Shown here one piece after another: positions 51,061-60,132 of a stretch of 64,000 bases of DNA; position 1 is the stretch's first letter; every line of letters starts with the position of its first letter. A model generated the notes under the pieces. The model searched no databases and was not told the DNA's origin. It saw nothing but the letters and a program-made list of their open reading frames with translations. Source of the DNA: Chlorobium sp. (lineage in GTDB: Bacteria > Bacteroidota > Chlorobiia > Chlorobiales > Chlorobiaceae). The DNA is taken from the NCBI GenBank assembly GCA_028280025.1, contig JANQMO010000060.1:1-64000 (forward strand). The letters are read 5' to 3'. The translations under genes were made by a program, and so were the position numbers.

Positions 51061-51918
51061 TCAATATTCTTTGCTCACCAGCAACTCCGGATCGACGCTG
51101 GTGCCATACAGGTACGTTCCCCAGTGGAGGTGCGGGCCGGTGGAGATGCCGGTGCTGCCGACGGTGCCGAGCGTGTCGCCTTTCTTCAACATATCACCTT
51201 CGTTGACGCTGATCGTGTGCAGGTGCATGTAGATCGAGGTGAGTCCCTGGCCGTGGTCGATGACGACCGTGTTGCCGTGGACGTGGAAACGGTTCGACTC
51301 AAAGCCGGTGAGAACGACCTTTCCGTCTGCAGGGCTTGAGACCGGGGTGCCTCGGGGAACGGCGATATCGAGGCCTTTATGATAACTCGAAACGGGTGCG
51401 CCGTTGTAAGAGCGTTTGACGCCGAACGGGCTCGATTTTCTGCCGTCACAGGGATAGCTGAAGGTGCCCGACCAGAGCTTTGTGTCGCTGAGGGTGCGCA
51501 ATGCCGCTTTCACCTGTGCTTTTTCCTCCTTTGTCGCTTTCAGGCTGTTGGTTTTCTTGTCGAGCCAGATTTTCTGGACCGGAAGGTTGTTCGCCTCGAT
51601 TCCGACCGGAATTTTCTGTTCCCATTTTCCTTTTTTTACCAGAAATGCGTAGCTGCCGGGCCTGGTCATGTTTTCAACCGGAACGAGAGCCCGGTAGCTG
51701 CCGTTATCCTGCCGGAACATGGTAAAATGTTCCTCCTTGAACCGGAGGTCGGGTGCTGATGATATGCCCGTTACTGTTGCGACAAAGAACTCTCCCTGCA
51801 TTTTGGTTGTCGCATCGAGCATGAAATCCGGGGTCGGACGCTCGGAGGCTTCAGAGGGCATTCCGGCAACTATGCTGAGAAGCAGGATAAAAGGGATGAT
51901 GAATGCTCTTTGTGCCAT
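51061..51918 (-). CDS. M23-family peptidoglycan endopeptidase
   Basis: An exported zinc metallopeptidase: signal peptide FIIPFILLLSIVAGMPSEA, an N-terminal beta-rich part and the C-terminal LytM domain with HKGLDIAVPRGTPVSSPADGKVV (metal H and D) and GPHLHWGTYL (HxH). The start at 51918 (MAQRAF) fits the signal peptide better than the longer frame. 285 residues; cuts or remodels the cell wall. 31 bases after the metallophosphoesterase in transcription direction. Confidence 0.85.
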   Translation of the reverse strand: MAQRAFIIPFILLLSIVAGMPSEASERPTPDFMLDATTKMQGEFFVATVTGISSAPDLRFKEEHFTMFRQDNGSYRALVPVENMTRPGSYAFLVKKGKWEQKIPVGIEANNLPVQKIWLDKKTNSLKATKEEKAQVKAALRTLSDTKLWSGTFSYPCDGRKSSPFGVKRSYNGAPVSSYHKGLDIAVPRGTPVSSPADGKVVLTGFESNRFHVHGNTVVIDHGQGLTSIYMHLHTISVNEGDMLKKGDTLGTVGSTGISTGPHLHWGTYLYGTSVDPELLVSKEY

Positions 51919-51949
51919 GGTGCATCGCAATGTTTTTGCATGCTGTTTT

Positions 51950-52771
51950 TTACAAGGTGATCGGGAGTTCATGCGATAGCTTAAGGTTCTGATCGTATAC
52001 CTTCAGCAAGTCTCCGTCGAGTTCGATCATGCCGCAGGAATAATGCGGCGGTTCGTTCCGCTTGATGAAGGGCGGCATGGTCATGAAGTGAATGCCGTAT
52101 CGCTGGAAATAGGCGCCGCGGTGCAGGTGGCCGGTGAAGCAGGCGACGATGTTCTTATAGCGGCAGAGCACATCCGTCACTTCGTCATGGTTCCACAGGA
52201 GTCCGTGCGGTTCGTCGGACGTTTCCTTGAGCAGCGGGAAATGGCAGAACATGACAACTTTTTCTCCAGCGTTGCGTGCAGATTCGAGCTGCTGTTCGAG
52301 CCAGTGGATCTGCCGTTCTCCCACGGCCCCGCAATAGAGGGTCGCCCAGGGGTCCTGGTCCAGAAGTTTTTTTCTCCTTCTGTCGGAAAGCAGAAGCGGG
52401 TGCGATTCGGGGTTGATATCCATGCCGTGCAGCACCACAAAGCGGATAGTGCCCCAGCGGAAAGTGTAATATGGCGATTTAACACCGGTTTCCTTCAGGT
52501 AAAGGTTGATGGGAGCTCCGAGGCAGTGGTTTCCGGCAACGTGATAGAGTTTTCCGGGATACTCGCGGAGAATCGCAGCGACACCTTTCAGGTTGTCGAC
52601 AGCTTCAGGCCCTTTGCCGTCGATGAGATCGCCCAGCTGGACGGCAAAGGCCGTGTTGTTCTGCTGCCAGAACGAAAAGCAGTCATGCAGGTCACTGCGT
52701 TCAGCCTCCCGGTCGCCGTTCCCATAGTGGATATCGGTGATGATACCGAACCTGAGCGGAGAGTGTGACAT
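51950..52771 (-). CDS. metallophosphoesterase (calcineurin-like)
   Basis: A 273-residue phosphodiesterase fold: GIITDIHYGNGD, VQLGDLIDGKGPEAVDN, HVAGNHCLG, MFCHFPLL and CFTGHLHRGAYF supply the bimetal site in order. The substrate could be a cyclic nucleotide or a lipid-type phosphate; nothing nearby decides. It lies between prfB and the peptidase on the same strand. Confidence 0.85.
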   Translation of the reverse strand: MSHSPLRFGIITDIHYGNGDREAERSDLHDCFSFWQQNNTAFAVQLGDLIDGKGPEAVDNLKGVAAILREYPGKLYHVAGNHCLGAPINLYLKETGVKSPYYTFRWGTIRFVVLHGMDINPESHPLLLSDRRRKKLLDQDPWATLYCGAVGERQIHWLEQQLESARNAGEKVVMFCHFPLLKETSDEPHGLLWNHDEVTDVLCRYKNIVACFTGHLHRGAYFQRYGIHFMTMPPFIKRNEPPHYSCGMIELDGDLLKVYDQNLKLSHELPITL

Positions 52772-52823
52772 TGTCTACTGTGATTTTGAATGTCCGGGCA
52801 CGTCAGTGAATTTGTTGCGTGCT

Positions 52824-53919
52824 TCAATTGCTGAATTCCGACAGATACTTCTCCATAAAATCGTCGATATCACCGTCAAGCACGGTTTCTATGTCGTGCC
52901 GTTCATGGTTCGTGCGGTGGTCCTTGATCCTTCGGTCGTCCATGACGTAGCTTCGGATCTGACTGCCCCACTCGATTTTCTTTTTCTTGCCCTCAACTTC
53001 CTGTTTACGGGCCTCTTCTTCTTCACGCTGCTTCTGGTAAAGCTGAGCCCGGAGCATTTTCATCGCGCGTTCCCTGTTCTGGAACTGTGAGCGTTCCTGC
53101 TGGCAGGATACGACGATGCCGGAAGGAACATGCTTGATCCGTACGGCGGTTTCCACCTTGTTGACGTTCTGTCCTCCTTTTCCGCCGCTGCGGAAGGTCG
53201 AAAGTTCGAGGTCTTCCTTCCGGATATCGATCTCGGCATCGGGCGGCGCTTCCGGATAGGTGAAAACGCTTGCAAAGGAGGTGTGCCGCCTGGCGTTCGA
53301 GTCGAAAGGCGACACCCGGACGAGCCGGTGAACGCCGTTTTCTGCTTTCAAATAACCGTATGCATACGGTCCCTGGATCTCCAGGGTCGCTGTCTTGATC
53401 CCGGCACCCTCTCCTTCCTGGTAGTCGTCGGTGTAGACCTTGAATCCTTTGCGCTCAGCCCATCGCATGTACATCCTGTAGAGCATTTCGGCCCAGTCCT
53501 GGGCTTCCGTTCCCCCGGCACCTGCATGTATGGCTATCAGCGCGTTGCCCGAATCGTCTTTTCCCGAGAGCATGTTCTTGAACTCGATCGCCGTGATATC
53601 CTGTTCTATGGCGTCGAGCCGGGAGTCGATTCCTTCCGCAAGGGATTCGTCATCCAGTTCCTCGGCGATTGCCAGTTCTTCTTCGAGTTCGGTGCTTTCG
53701 CTTTCGATTTTCCGGAAGCCGTCCGTCCAGACCTTGTGCTCGCTTATTTCGGCAAGGATCTTCTGCGCTTCCTGCTGGTTGTCCCAGAAGTTCTCCTCGG
53801 CGGTTATCTGCTCGAGCTCTCCTGTTTTCTGTAGCCGTTCGTCAACGTCAAAGATACCCCCGTAACTGTTCTATACGCTGGCGGATTTCGTGCAGGCGTT
53901 CTTTCTCAGGTTCAAACAT
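52824..53919 (-). CDS. prfB: peptide chain release factor 2, with programmed +1 frameshift
   Basis: RF2 reads UAA and UGA stops. Translation starts at 53919 (MFEPEKERLHE), runs 23 codons to an in-frame UGA at 53850-53848, and continues in the +1 frame from GAC at 53849. The slip site is GGGGGTATCTTTGAC, the same as the E. coli autoregulatory site, including the G-rich element acting as internal ribosome-site. The joined protein is 364 residues with the tripeptide SPF (VRVSPFDSN) for stop recognition and GGQ at residues 248-250. High RF2 terminates early and lowers its own synthesis. Confidence 0.95.
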
Positions 53920-54058
53920 TGTTTTTCTCCGGATTATGTGTCTGCAAGCGGGGTTTGCATCAAGGGGAATCAATCCTAAAAAATGATTTTTTTCACATAA
54001 TGCAAACGCAACTTTTCCCTATTTTGCATCAGTTTACAACAGCTATACCCTTTTTCCA

Positions 54059-56074
54059 ATGAGTCACACGTTTTATCAGCGCGATCCCATAGTAAATACC
54101 GGCACTTTCGATGGACGGAGAAGAGTCATTATCGAGGGCGTTTCGCCCGAGATCGATGACGGCCGTTTCCCCGCAAAAAAGGTAACCGGGGAAAAGGCTC
54201 GTGTCACGGCGGATATTTTTCCTGACGGGGCCGATATCGTTCGTGCCGAACTCTGTTTCAGGGTGAAGTCAAGAGAGGAATGGACGCGTGTTCCGATGAC
54301 GCCGATGGTCAACGACCGGTGGGAGGGAAAATTTACTGTCGGTGATCCCGGCTTGTGGGAGTTCACCATCGAGGCATGGGTCGATCATTTCGAAACATGG
54401 AGAAGGGGGCTGAAAAAGAAAATCGACGCCGGCCAGGATGTGTCGCTCGAGCTGCGGACAGGTGCCGGTTTAACAGAACGTGCGGCAACGCGCGCTTCCG
54501 GCAGGGATGCTGAACGGATGAGGGAACTTGCTTCGGTCATGACGACCGGAGATGCGGCTGTCGCTCAGTCTGCCGCTCTGTGCAGCGAGCTTGACGAGCT
54601 GATGTGCCGCTATCCCGACAAGGCGTTTGCGACGCGCTACGACAGGATTCTCGAACTTATAGTCGACCAGAAGAAGGCCGGGTTCAGCACATGGTACGAG
54701 CTGTTTCCCCGATCCTGGTCCCAGGAGCCCGGAAAGCACGGTACCTTCAAGGATTGCGAACGGATGCTGCCGCTTCTTGCGCGGATGGGTTTCGATGTCC
54801 TCTATCTTCCGCCTGTTCACCCCATCGGCATAACGAAGCGAAAAGGCAGGAACAATACGCTTGTTGCACTGCCTGACGACCCGGGAAGCTGCTGGGCGAT
54901 AGGTGCACGTGAAGGAGGGCACAAGGCGGTTCACCCCGAGCTGGGGACCGTCGATGAGTTCGAGGCGTTTGTCAGTAAAGCAGCCGAGCACGGTGTTTCG
55001 GTTGCAATGGATATTGCGTTTCAGTGTTCACCCGACCATCCCTGGGTGAAAGAGCACCCGCAGTGGTTCAAATGGCGTCCGGACGGCACGGTGCAGTTTG
55101 CCGAGAATCCGCCGAAGAAATACGAGGATATCCTTCCGATCGATTTTGAATCCGACGACTGGGAGAACCTGTGGATCGAGCTTAAAAGCGTCATGCTGTT
55201 CTGGATGGAAAAAGGGGTCAGGATCTTCAGGGTCGACAATCCGCACACCAAGGGGTTCCGTTTCTGGGACTGGGCGATCAGCGATATTACCAAAATCTAT
55301 CCCGACGCGGTTTTTCTGGCAGAGGCGTTCACCCGTCCGAAAGTCATGGCGCGGCTTGCCAAGGGAGGATTCAACCAGTCCTACACCTACTTTACCTGGA
55401 GGAACACCAAAAAAGACCTGCAGGAGTACCTCACGGAGCTGACCACGACGGAACTCAATGAATACATGAGGCCCAATTTCTGGCCGAATACGCCTGACAT
55501 CCTGCATGAAGAGCTGCAGGCAGGTCACCGTTCGACGTTCATCACACGGCTCGTTCTCGCAGCAACGCTTTCCTCCAACTACGGCATGTACGGTCCCGCC
55601 TACGAACTCTGCGAGCATGTTCCGGTCAGAAAAGGGAAGGAAGAGTATCTCGATTCGGAAAAGTACGAGATCAAGCAGTGGGATATGGACCGTCCGGGCA
55701 ACATCCGGGCGGAGATAACCGAAATCAACCGGATTCGCAGGGAAAATCCGGCTTTGCAGCAGACCGCCAACATATCATTTGTTCGTGTCGATGCCGGGGA
55801 GGGCCGTGAGCACGATCTGCTCATGGCGTATGTGAAACGATCACCGGAGGACGGCAACATCATCCTGACCGTCGTCAATCTCGATCCGCTGAACACGCAA
55901 GCCGGCTGGCTGCGTTTTCCGCTCGAACAGTTCGAACTGCCGCACACCCATCGTTTCAGGGTCGAGGACCTCATGAGTGCCCGGACCTTTGAATGGGACG
56001 GGGAATGGAATTTTGTCGAGCTGAATCCCCAGGCGATACCGGCTCATATTTTCAAGGTGAATCTTCATCCGTAA
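54059..56074 (+). CDS. glgE: alpha-1,4-glucan:maltose-1-phosphate maltosyltransferase
   Basis: Extends alpha-1,4-glucan chains with maltose-1-phosphate. The N-terminal ~130 residues form the DUF3416-type domain (RRVIIEGVSPEIDDGRFPAKKVTGE...). The GH13 catalytic domain has D393 in IFRVDNPHTKGFRFW as nucleophile and E422 in FLAEAFTRPKVM as acid/base, matching D394 and E423 of the Streptomyces enzyme by one residue. 671 residues, normal. The treS-maltokinase gene follows 85 bases later. Divergent from prfB. Confidence 0.93.
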   Translation: MSHTFYQRDPIVNTGTFDGRRRVIIEGVSPEIDDGRFPAKKVTGEKARVTADIFPDGADIVRAELCFRVKSREEWTRVPMTPMVNDRWEGKFTVGDPGLWEFTIEAWVDHFETWRRGLKKKIDAGQDVSLELRTGAGLTERAATRASGRDAERMRELASVMTTGDAAVAQSAALCSELDELMCRYPDKAFATRYDRILELIVDQKKAGFSTWYELFPRSWSQEPGKHGTFKDCERMLPLLARMGFDVLYLPPVHPIGITKRKGRNNTLVALPDDPGSCWAIGAREGGHKAVHPELGTVDEFEAFVSKAAEHGVSVAMDIAFQCSPDHPWVKEHPQWFKWRPDGTVQFAENPPKKYEDILPIDFESDDWENLWIELKSVMLFWMEKGVRIFRVDNPHTKGFRFWDWAISDITKIYPDAVFLAEAFTRPKVMARLAKGGFNQSYTYFTWRNTKKDLQEYLTELTTTELNEYMRPNFWPNTPDILHEELQAGHRSTFITRLVLAATLSSNYGMYGPAYELCEHVPVRKGKEEYLDSEKYEIKQWDMDRPGNIRAEITEINRIRRENPALQQTANISFVRVDAGEGREHDLLMAYVKRSPEDGNIILTVVNLDPLNTQAGWLRFPLEQFELPHTHRFRVEDLMSARTFEWDGEWNFVELNPQAIPAHIFKVNLHP

Positions 56075-56159
56075 CAACAAACAACAGATTGCAATCAACG
56101 GTCCTCCTGTTCTTAACAAGAAGGCACCTGTATCATAGTCACTATCATTATCTTTCCAC

Positions 56160-59100
56160 ATGCCGCGAGTTCCTGAAGCCTACCAGCCTGAACCTCTCTG
56201 GTACAAAGACGCCATCATCTACGAAGCGCACGTCAAAACCTTTCATGACAGCAACAATGACGGGATCGGTGATTTCGAAGGATTACGCCAGAAGCTCCCC
56301 TATCTCGAAAGCCTCGGTATCACCGCGATCTGGCTGCTGCCGTTTTATCCCTCGCCGCTGAAAGACGACGGGTACGATATTGCCGATTACATGGATGTCA
56401 ATCCGGATTACGGCACCATCGAGGACTTCAAAGCATTCCTCGATGACGCTCACGGGCTGGGATTGAAAGTCATCACCGAGCTGGTCATCAATCATACTTC
56501 CGACCAGCATGCATGGTTCCAGCGAGCAAGGAGGGCCAAGCCCGGTTCGCCTGAGAGAAATTACTATGTCTGGAGCAGGGACCCTTCAAAATATGCCGAC
56601 GCCCGGATCATTTTTCAGGATTTCGAATCTTCCAACTGGACCTACGATGCGGTTGCGGAAGAATATTACTGGCATCGTTTTTATTCGCACCAGCCCGACC
56701 TGAACTTCGAAAATCCGGCTGTTGAAAAAGCGATCTACAAGGTTCTCGATTTCTGGCTGGAGATGGGGGTGGACGGGCTTCGCCTCGACGCCGTTCCCTA
56801 TCTTTACGAAGAGGAGGGGACCAACTGCGAGAACCTTCCCCGGACGCATGCCTATCTCAAAAAGCTCCGCAAGCATGTTGACAGGAAGTTCCCGAACCGT
56901 ATGCTGCTTGCCGAAGCGAACCAGTGGCCCGAAGACGCCGCCGAGTATTTCGGCGAAGGCGACGAGTGTCACATGAATTTCCATTTCCCTCTCATGCCGA
57001 GGATGTTCATGGCACTCGAGATGGAAGACCATTTTCCCATAATCGATATCCTCGACCAGACGCCCGAAATACCAGAAAACTGCCAGTGGGCTTCGTTTTT
57101 GCGCAACCACGACGAGCTGACCCTCGAGATGGTGACCGACGAGGAGCGTGACTACATGCGCCGTGTCTATGCCAACGATCCGAAAGCCAGGATCAATCTC
57201 GGTATCCGCCGCAGGCTCGCGCCGCTCATGTCGAACAATCGCCGCAAGGTCGAGCTGATGAACATCATGCTTCTTTCGCTTCCCGGAACGCCGGTACTCT
57301 ACTACGGTGACGAGATCGGCATGGGCGACAACTACTATCTCGGCGACCGCGACGGCGTCAGGACTCCCATGCAGTGGAACAGCGACCGCAACGCCGGTTT
57401 TTCGAGGGCCAATCCCCAGCAGCTGCAGCTCCCCGTGATCATCGATCCGGAATATCATTACGAAGCGGTCAACGTCGAGGTGCAGGAAGGCAACATCAAC
57501 TCCCTTCTCTGGTGGATGCGCCACATGCTTGTTACCGCGCGCCGCTACAAGGCGTTCAGCAGGGGTGACGTAGCGTTCATCAAGACCGAGAACCCCCAGG
57601 TTCTGATCTTTACCAGGACATTCGAAGAGGAAACCATGCTCTGCATCATCAACCTGTCGAAGAATCCGCAGGCTGTGAGTATCGAGCTTTCAGAGTATGA
57701 CGGCTTCATTCCTGAAGAGGTGTTCAGTCTCAGCTATTTTCCACGGATCAAATCTGCGCCGTATACCGTGACGACCGGTCCATACGGCTATTTCTGGTTC
57801 AGGCTGGTCGAGAGCCATGAAGAGAGCGAAGACCGGCCGTATCTCGAACATACGTTCGCGAAACTGTCCGACTGGCGTGAGCTTTTCACGGGCAAATACC
57901 TCGAGCGTATGGAGACCAGAATTCTGCCCAAATATATCCATAGCTGCCGCTGGTTCGGGGGCAAGGCCCGGAAAGTTGTCAGGGTTGTCGTTGTTGAAAA
58001 TATCGAGGTCCGGGGCTATGACGACATCCGGTACCTGATTGTCGAGGTTCGCTATCCGAGCGGATCGAACGAACTGTATCAATTACCGGTATCCTATGTG
58101 CCTGCCACGGAGATCGACCAGGGCGATGAAAACTTTTCCAAACAGGTGATCGTCAAAATCAAGGTTGACGAAGAAGAGGGATACCTCTGTGATGCGGCCT
58201 GGCAGAAAGATTTTCATACCGCCCTGCTCGAAATGATCGTATCTCTGTCCGATCTCAAGGGCAAATCAGGGAAGATCACCTCACTGCGCGGCGCCAGGCT
58301 CGACGAGTATCTTGACGAAAAGCCACTGGAGGAGATCGATTCGGTATTGTTCGGTGCTGAACAGAGCAATACCTCCATCATGTATGACGATTCGCTCTGC
58401 CTGAAGATTTACAGGAAGATATCGTCCGGGATTTCGCCCGAGGTCGAAATCTGCCGTGTCCTGACAGAGAATACCAGGTTCGAAAGTGTTCCATTCTACC
58501 TGGGGACGCTCAATTACTCCAGAAGCCGCAGAGATCAGTGTTCCCTGGTTGTCTTGCAGAACTACGTTCCAAACCAGGGTGATGCATGGAAAGTGACCCA
58601 GAACTTCGTCCACCGTTATTACAACGATGTTCTGGCCAGGCAGCATCTGGAAGAATCGATCCCGGCTCTGCCGCCTTTCAGCGCCGAGAAGGCACCGGTC
58701 CCTGATGTCATGCATGAGCTTATCGGCGGTCTTTATCTTGAGATGGTTGAAAAACTTGCCGAGAGAACTGCCGGAATGCACAAGGCGCTGGGGTCGAAAA
58801 GGCTTGGCGATGATTTCGCCCCCGAACCGTTTACGACCCTCTACCAGCGTTCCATCTACCAGTCCATGCGTGAGCAGGTGAAGAGGGGAATGGATATGCT
58901 CAAGCAGCAGAAGAAGAAAATTTCGGTCGACTACCAGGAACTTGCCGATGAAATTCTTGACAGCGAACCCGCCATTCTCCAGCAGCTTTCCCATATCAAG
59001 CAGGGGAAGATCGAAGGAGGCAAGATCCGGATACATGGAGACTACCATCTGGGGCAGGTGCTGTTTACCGGCAAGGATTTCATTATCATCGACTTTGAGG

Positions 59101-59477
59101 GAGAGCCCGCGCGCTCGCTCAGCGAACGCCGTCTCAAGCGTTCGGTGTTCAGGGATCTTGCCGGTATGCTCCGCTCGTTCCACTACGCGGCGTTCAGCGT
59201 GCTGGTCAACGACAAATCCATCCGGCAGGAGGATATCGAGTATCTCGAAGAGTGGGCCGAGCTTTGGAGCTACTATGTGGGACAGCACTATTTCAGCGTC
59301 TATGTCAGGGAGATAAAGAGCAAAGGCTTGATTCCCAAAGATCCCGGCCAGCAGGCTCTGCTCCTCAGGGCGTACCTTATGGACAAGGCTATTTACGAGC
59401 TGAATTATGAACTGAACAACCGGCCCGAATGGGTGGGGATTGCGCTGAAGGGGTTGCACAGGCTGCTTGAATCTTGA
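56160..59477 (+). CDS. treS: trehalose synthase/maltokinase fusion
   Basis: A 1105-residue bifunctional protein. The N-terminal GH13 part interconverts trehalose and maltose: nucleophile D210 in LRLDAVPYLYEE, acid E252 in LLAEANQWPEDA and D318 in FLRNHDELTLE. The C-terminal part (about residues 560-1105) is a maltokinase: HGDYHLGQVLF with D961 and IDFEGEPARSLSERR with D978 are the kinase-type catalytic and metal sites. It thus turns trehalose into maltose-1-phosphate for GlgE. The start ATG at 56160 is certain to within a few codons. Confidence 0.93.
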   Translation: MPRVPEAYQPEPLWYKDAIIYEAHVKTFHDSNNDGIGDFEGLRQKLPYLESLGITAIWLLPFYPSPLKDDGYDIADYMDVNPDYGTIEDFKAFLDDAHGLGLKVITELVINHTSDQHAWFQRARRAKPGSPERNYYVWSRDPSKYADARIIFQDFESSNWTYDAVAEEYYWHRFYSHQPDLNFENPAVEKAIYKVLDFWLEMGVDGLRLDAVPYLYEEEGTNCENLPRTHAYLKKLRKHVDRKFPNRMLLAEANQWPEDAAEYFGEGDECHMNFHFPLMPRMFMALEMEDHFPIIDILDQTPEIPENCQWASFLRNHDELTLEMVTDEERDYMRRVYANDPKARINLGIRRRLAPLMSNNRRKVELMNIMLLSLPGTPVLYYGDEIGMGDNYYLGDRDGVRTPMQWNSDRNAGFSRANPQQLQLPVIIDPEYHYEAVNVEVQEGNINSLLWWMRHMLVTARRYKAFSRGDVAFIKTENPQVLIFTRTFEEETMLCIINLSKNPQAVSIELSEYDGFIPEEVFSLSYFPRIKSAPYTVTTGPYGYFWFRLVESHEESEDRPYLEHTFAKLSDWRELFTGKYLERMETRILPKYIHSCRWFGGKARKVVRVVVVENIEVRGYDDIRYLIVEVRYPSGSNELYQLPVSYVPATEIDQGDENFSKQVIVKIKVDEEEGYLCDAAWQKDFHTALLEMIVSLSDLKGKSGKITSLRGARLDEYLDEKPLEEIDSVLFGAEQSNTSIMYDDSLCLKIYRKISSGISPEVEICRVLTENTRFESVPFYLGTLNYSRSRRDQCSLVVLQNYVPNQGDAWKVTQNFVHRYYNDVLARQHLEESIPALPPFSAEKAPVPDVMHELIGGLYLEMVEKLAERTAGMHKALGSKRLGDDFAPEPFTTLYQRSIYQSMREQVKRGMDMLKQQKKKISVDYQELADEILDSEPAILQQLSHIKQGKIEGGKIRIHGDYHLGQVLFTGKDFIIIDFEGEPARSLSERRLKRSVFRDLAGMLRSFHYAAFSVLVNDKSIRQEDIEYLEEWAELWSYYVGQHYFSVYVREIKSKGLIPKDPGQQALLLRAYLMDKAIYELNYELNNRPEWVGIALKGLHRLLES

Positions 59478-59849
59478 TATGTAGGGTGTTATGTGTTACG
59501 GTGCAGAAACATGCTGAATCGGTATGCATTTTTCAGTTGGCGGTGGATCGTAGGGGCGAAAAATTTTTCGCCCTTACAGCGTTGATCAGAAGCACTGTTC
59601 AGAGACGGGTGCATAACCTGAAACGGCATGTATGGTCAGGTGAAGGGAATATTCCATTCACGGTTTTTCATTACATGCTGTGCAGGCTTTTTCCGAAAGT
59701 GTCGATATGGTTTTCAAATCGATTGTCAGGCCTGGCAATTGTGCACCAAAAGAGTATAAGGCATCACAGGATTCGCGACGCAAAAATTGGCTTGTACCCG
59801 GCAGCGGGGTTTTTGCCGGGCATCAGTTGTCTTGTACAGGAAAAAAGAA
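59478..59849. repeat. 372-base gap with a dispersed palindrome
   Basis: No gene is seen. GTAGGGGCGAAAAATTTTTC...TTAC at 59550-59577 is a complete copy of the palindrome family. The rest is featureless. Confidence 0.65.
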
Positions 59850-60038
59850 TCAGAGGTCGAGGCGGTTTTCAAGGAAATCCTCGGATTCTGCGTCTTTCAT
59901 GTCCTTCAGATCGATTTCGTAATCATCACTTTTCTTGCGCAGAATGATTGTTCCCTGTTGATCGACAGCATAGTAGTAGACGGTATCGTCGTCAAGCTGC
60001 AGTGTCTTTCTGATTTCTGAAAATTTTGCTGATTGCAT
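59850..60038 (-). CDS. small acidic protein of unknown function
   Basis: A 62-residue protein, MQSAKFSEIRKTLQLDDDTVYYYAVDQQG, with a good ribosome site (AAGGAGAT) seven bases before the ATG. It has no signal peptide or membrane segment; the end is rich in D, E and K. It is not a known family to me, and base use is compatible with coding. Next to the secreted-protein gene on the same strand. Confidence 0.55.
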   Translation of the reverse strand: MQSAKFSEIRKTLQLDDDTVYYYAVDQQGTIILRKKSDDYEIDLKDMKDAESEDFLENRLDL

Positions 60039-60132
60039 GAATGATCTCCTTGGTCCGTTTGGTTATGAACGATTCGGCTATACTGTGAATGTAGGGAGTC
60101 TTTGTTTTTTATCCATACGCTGACCGCTGCAA

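Noticed and set aside
52824..53573. prfB as a truncated 249-codon gene starting inside RF2
   Set aside because: The frame upstream joins through the CTTTGAC slip site to a start at 53919.
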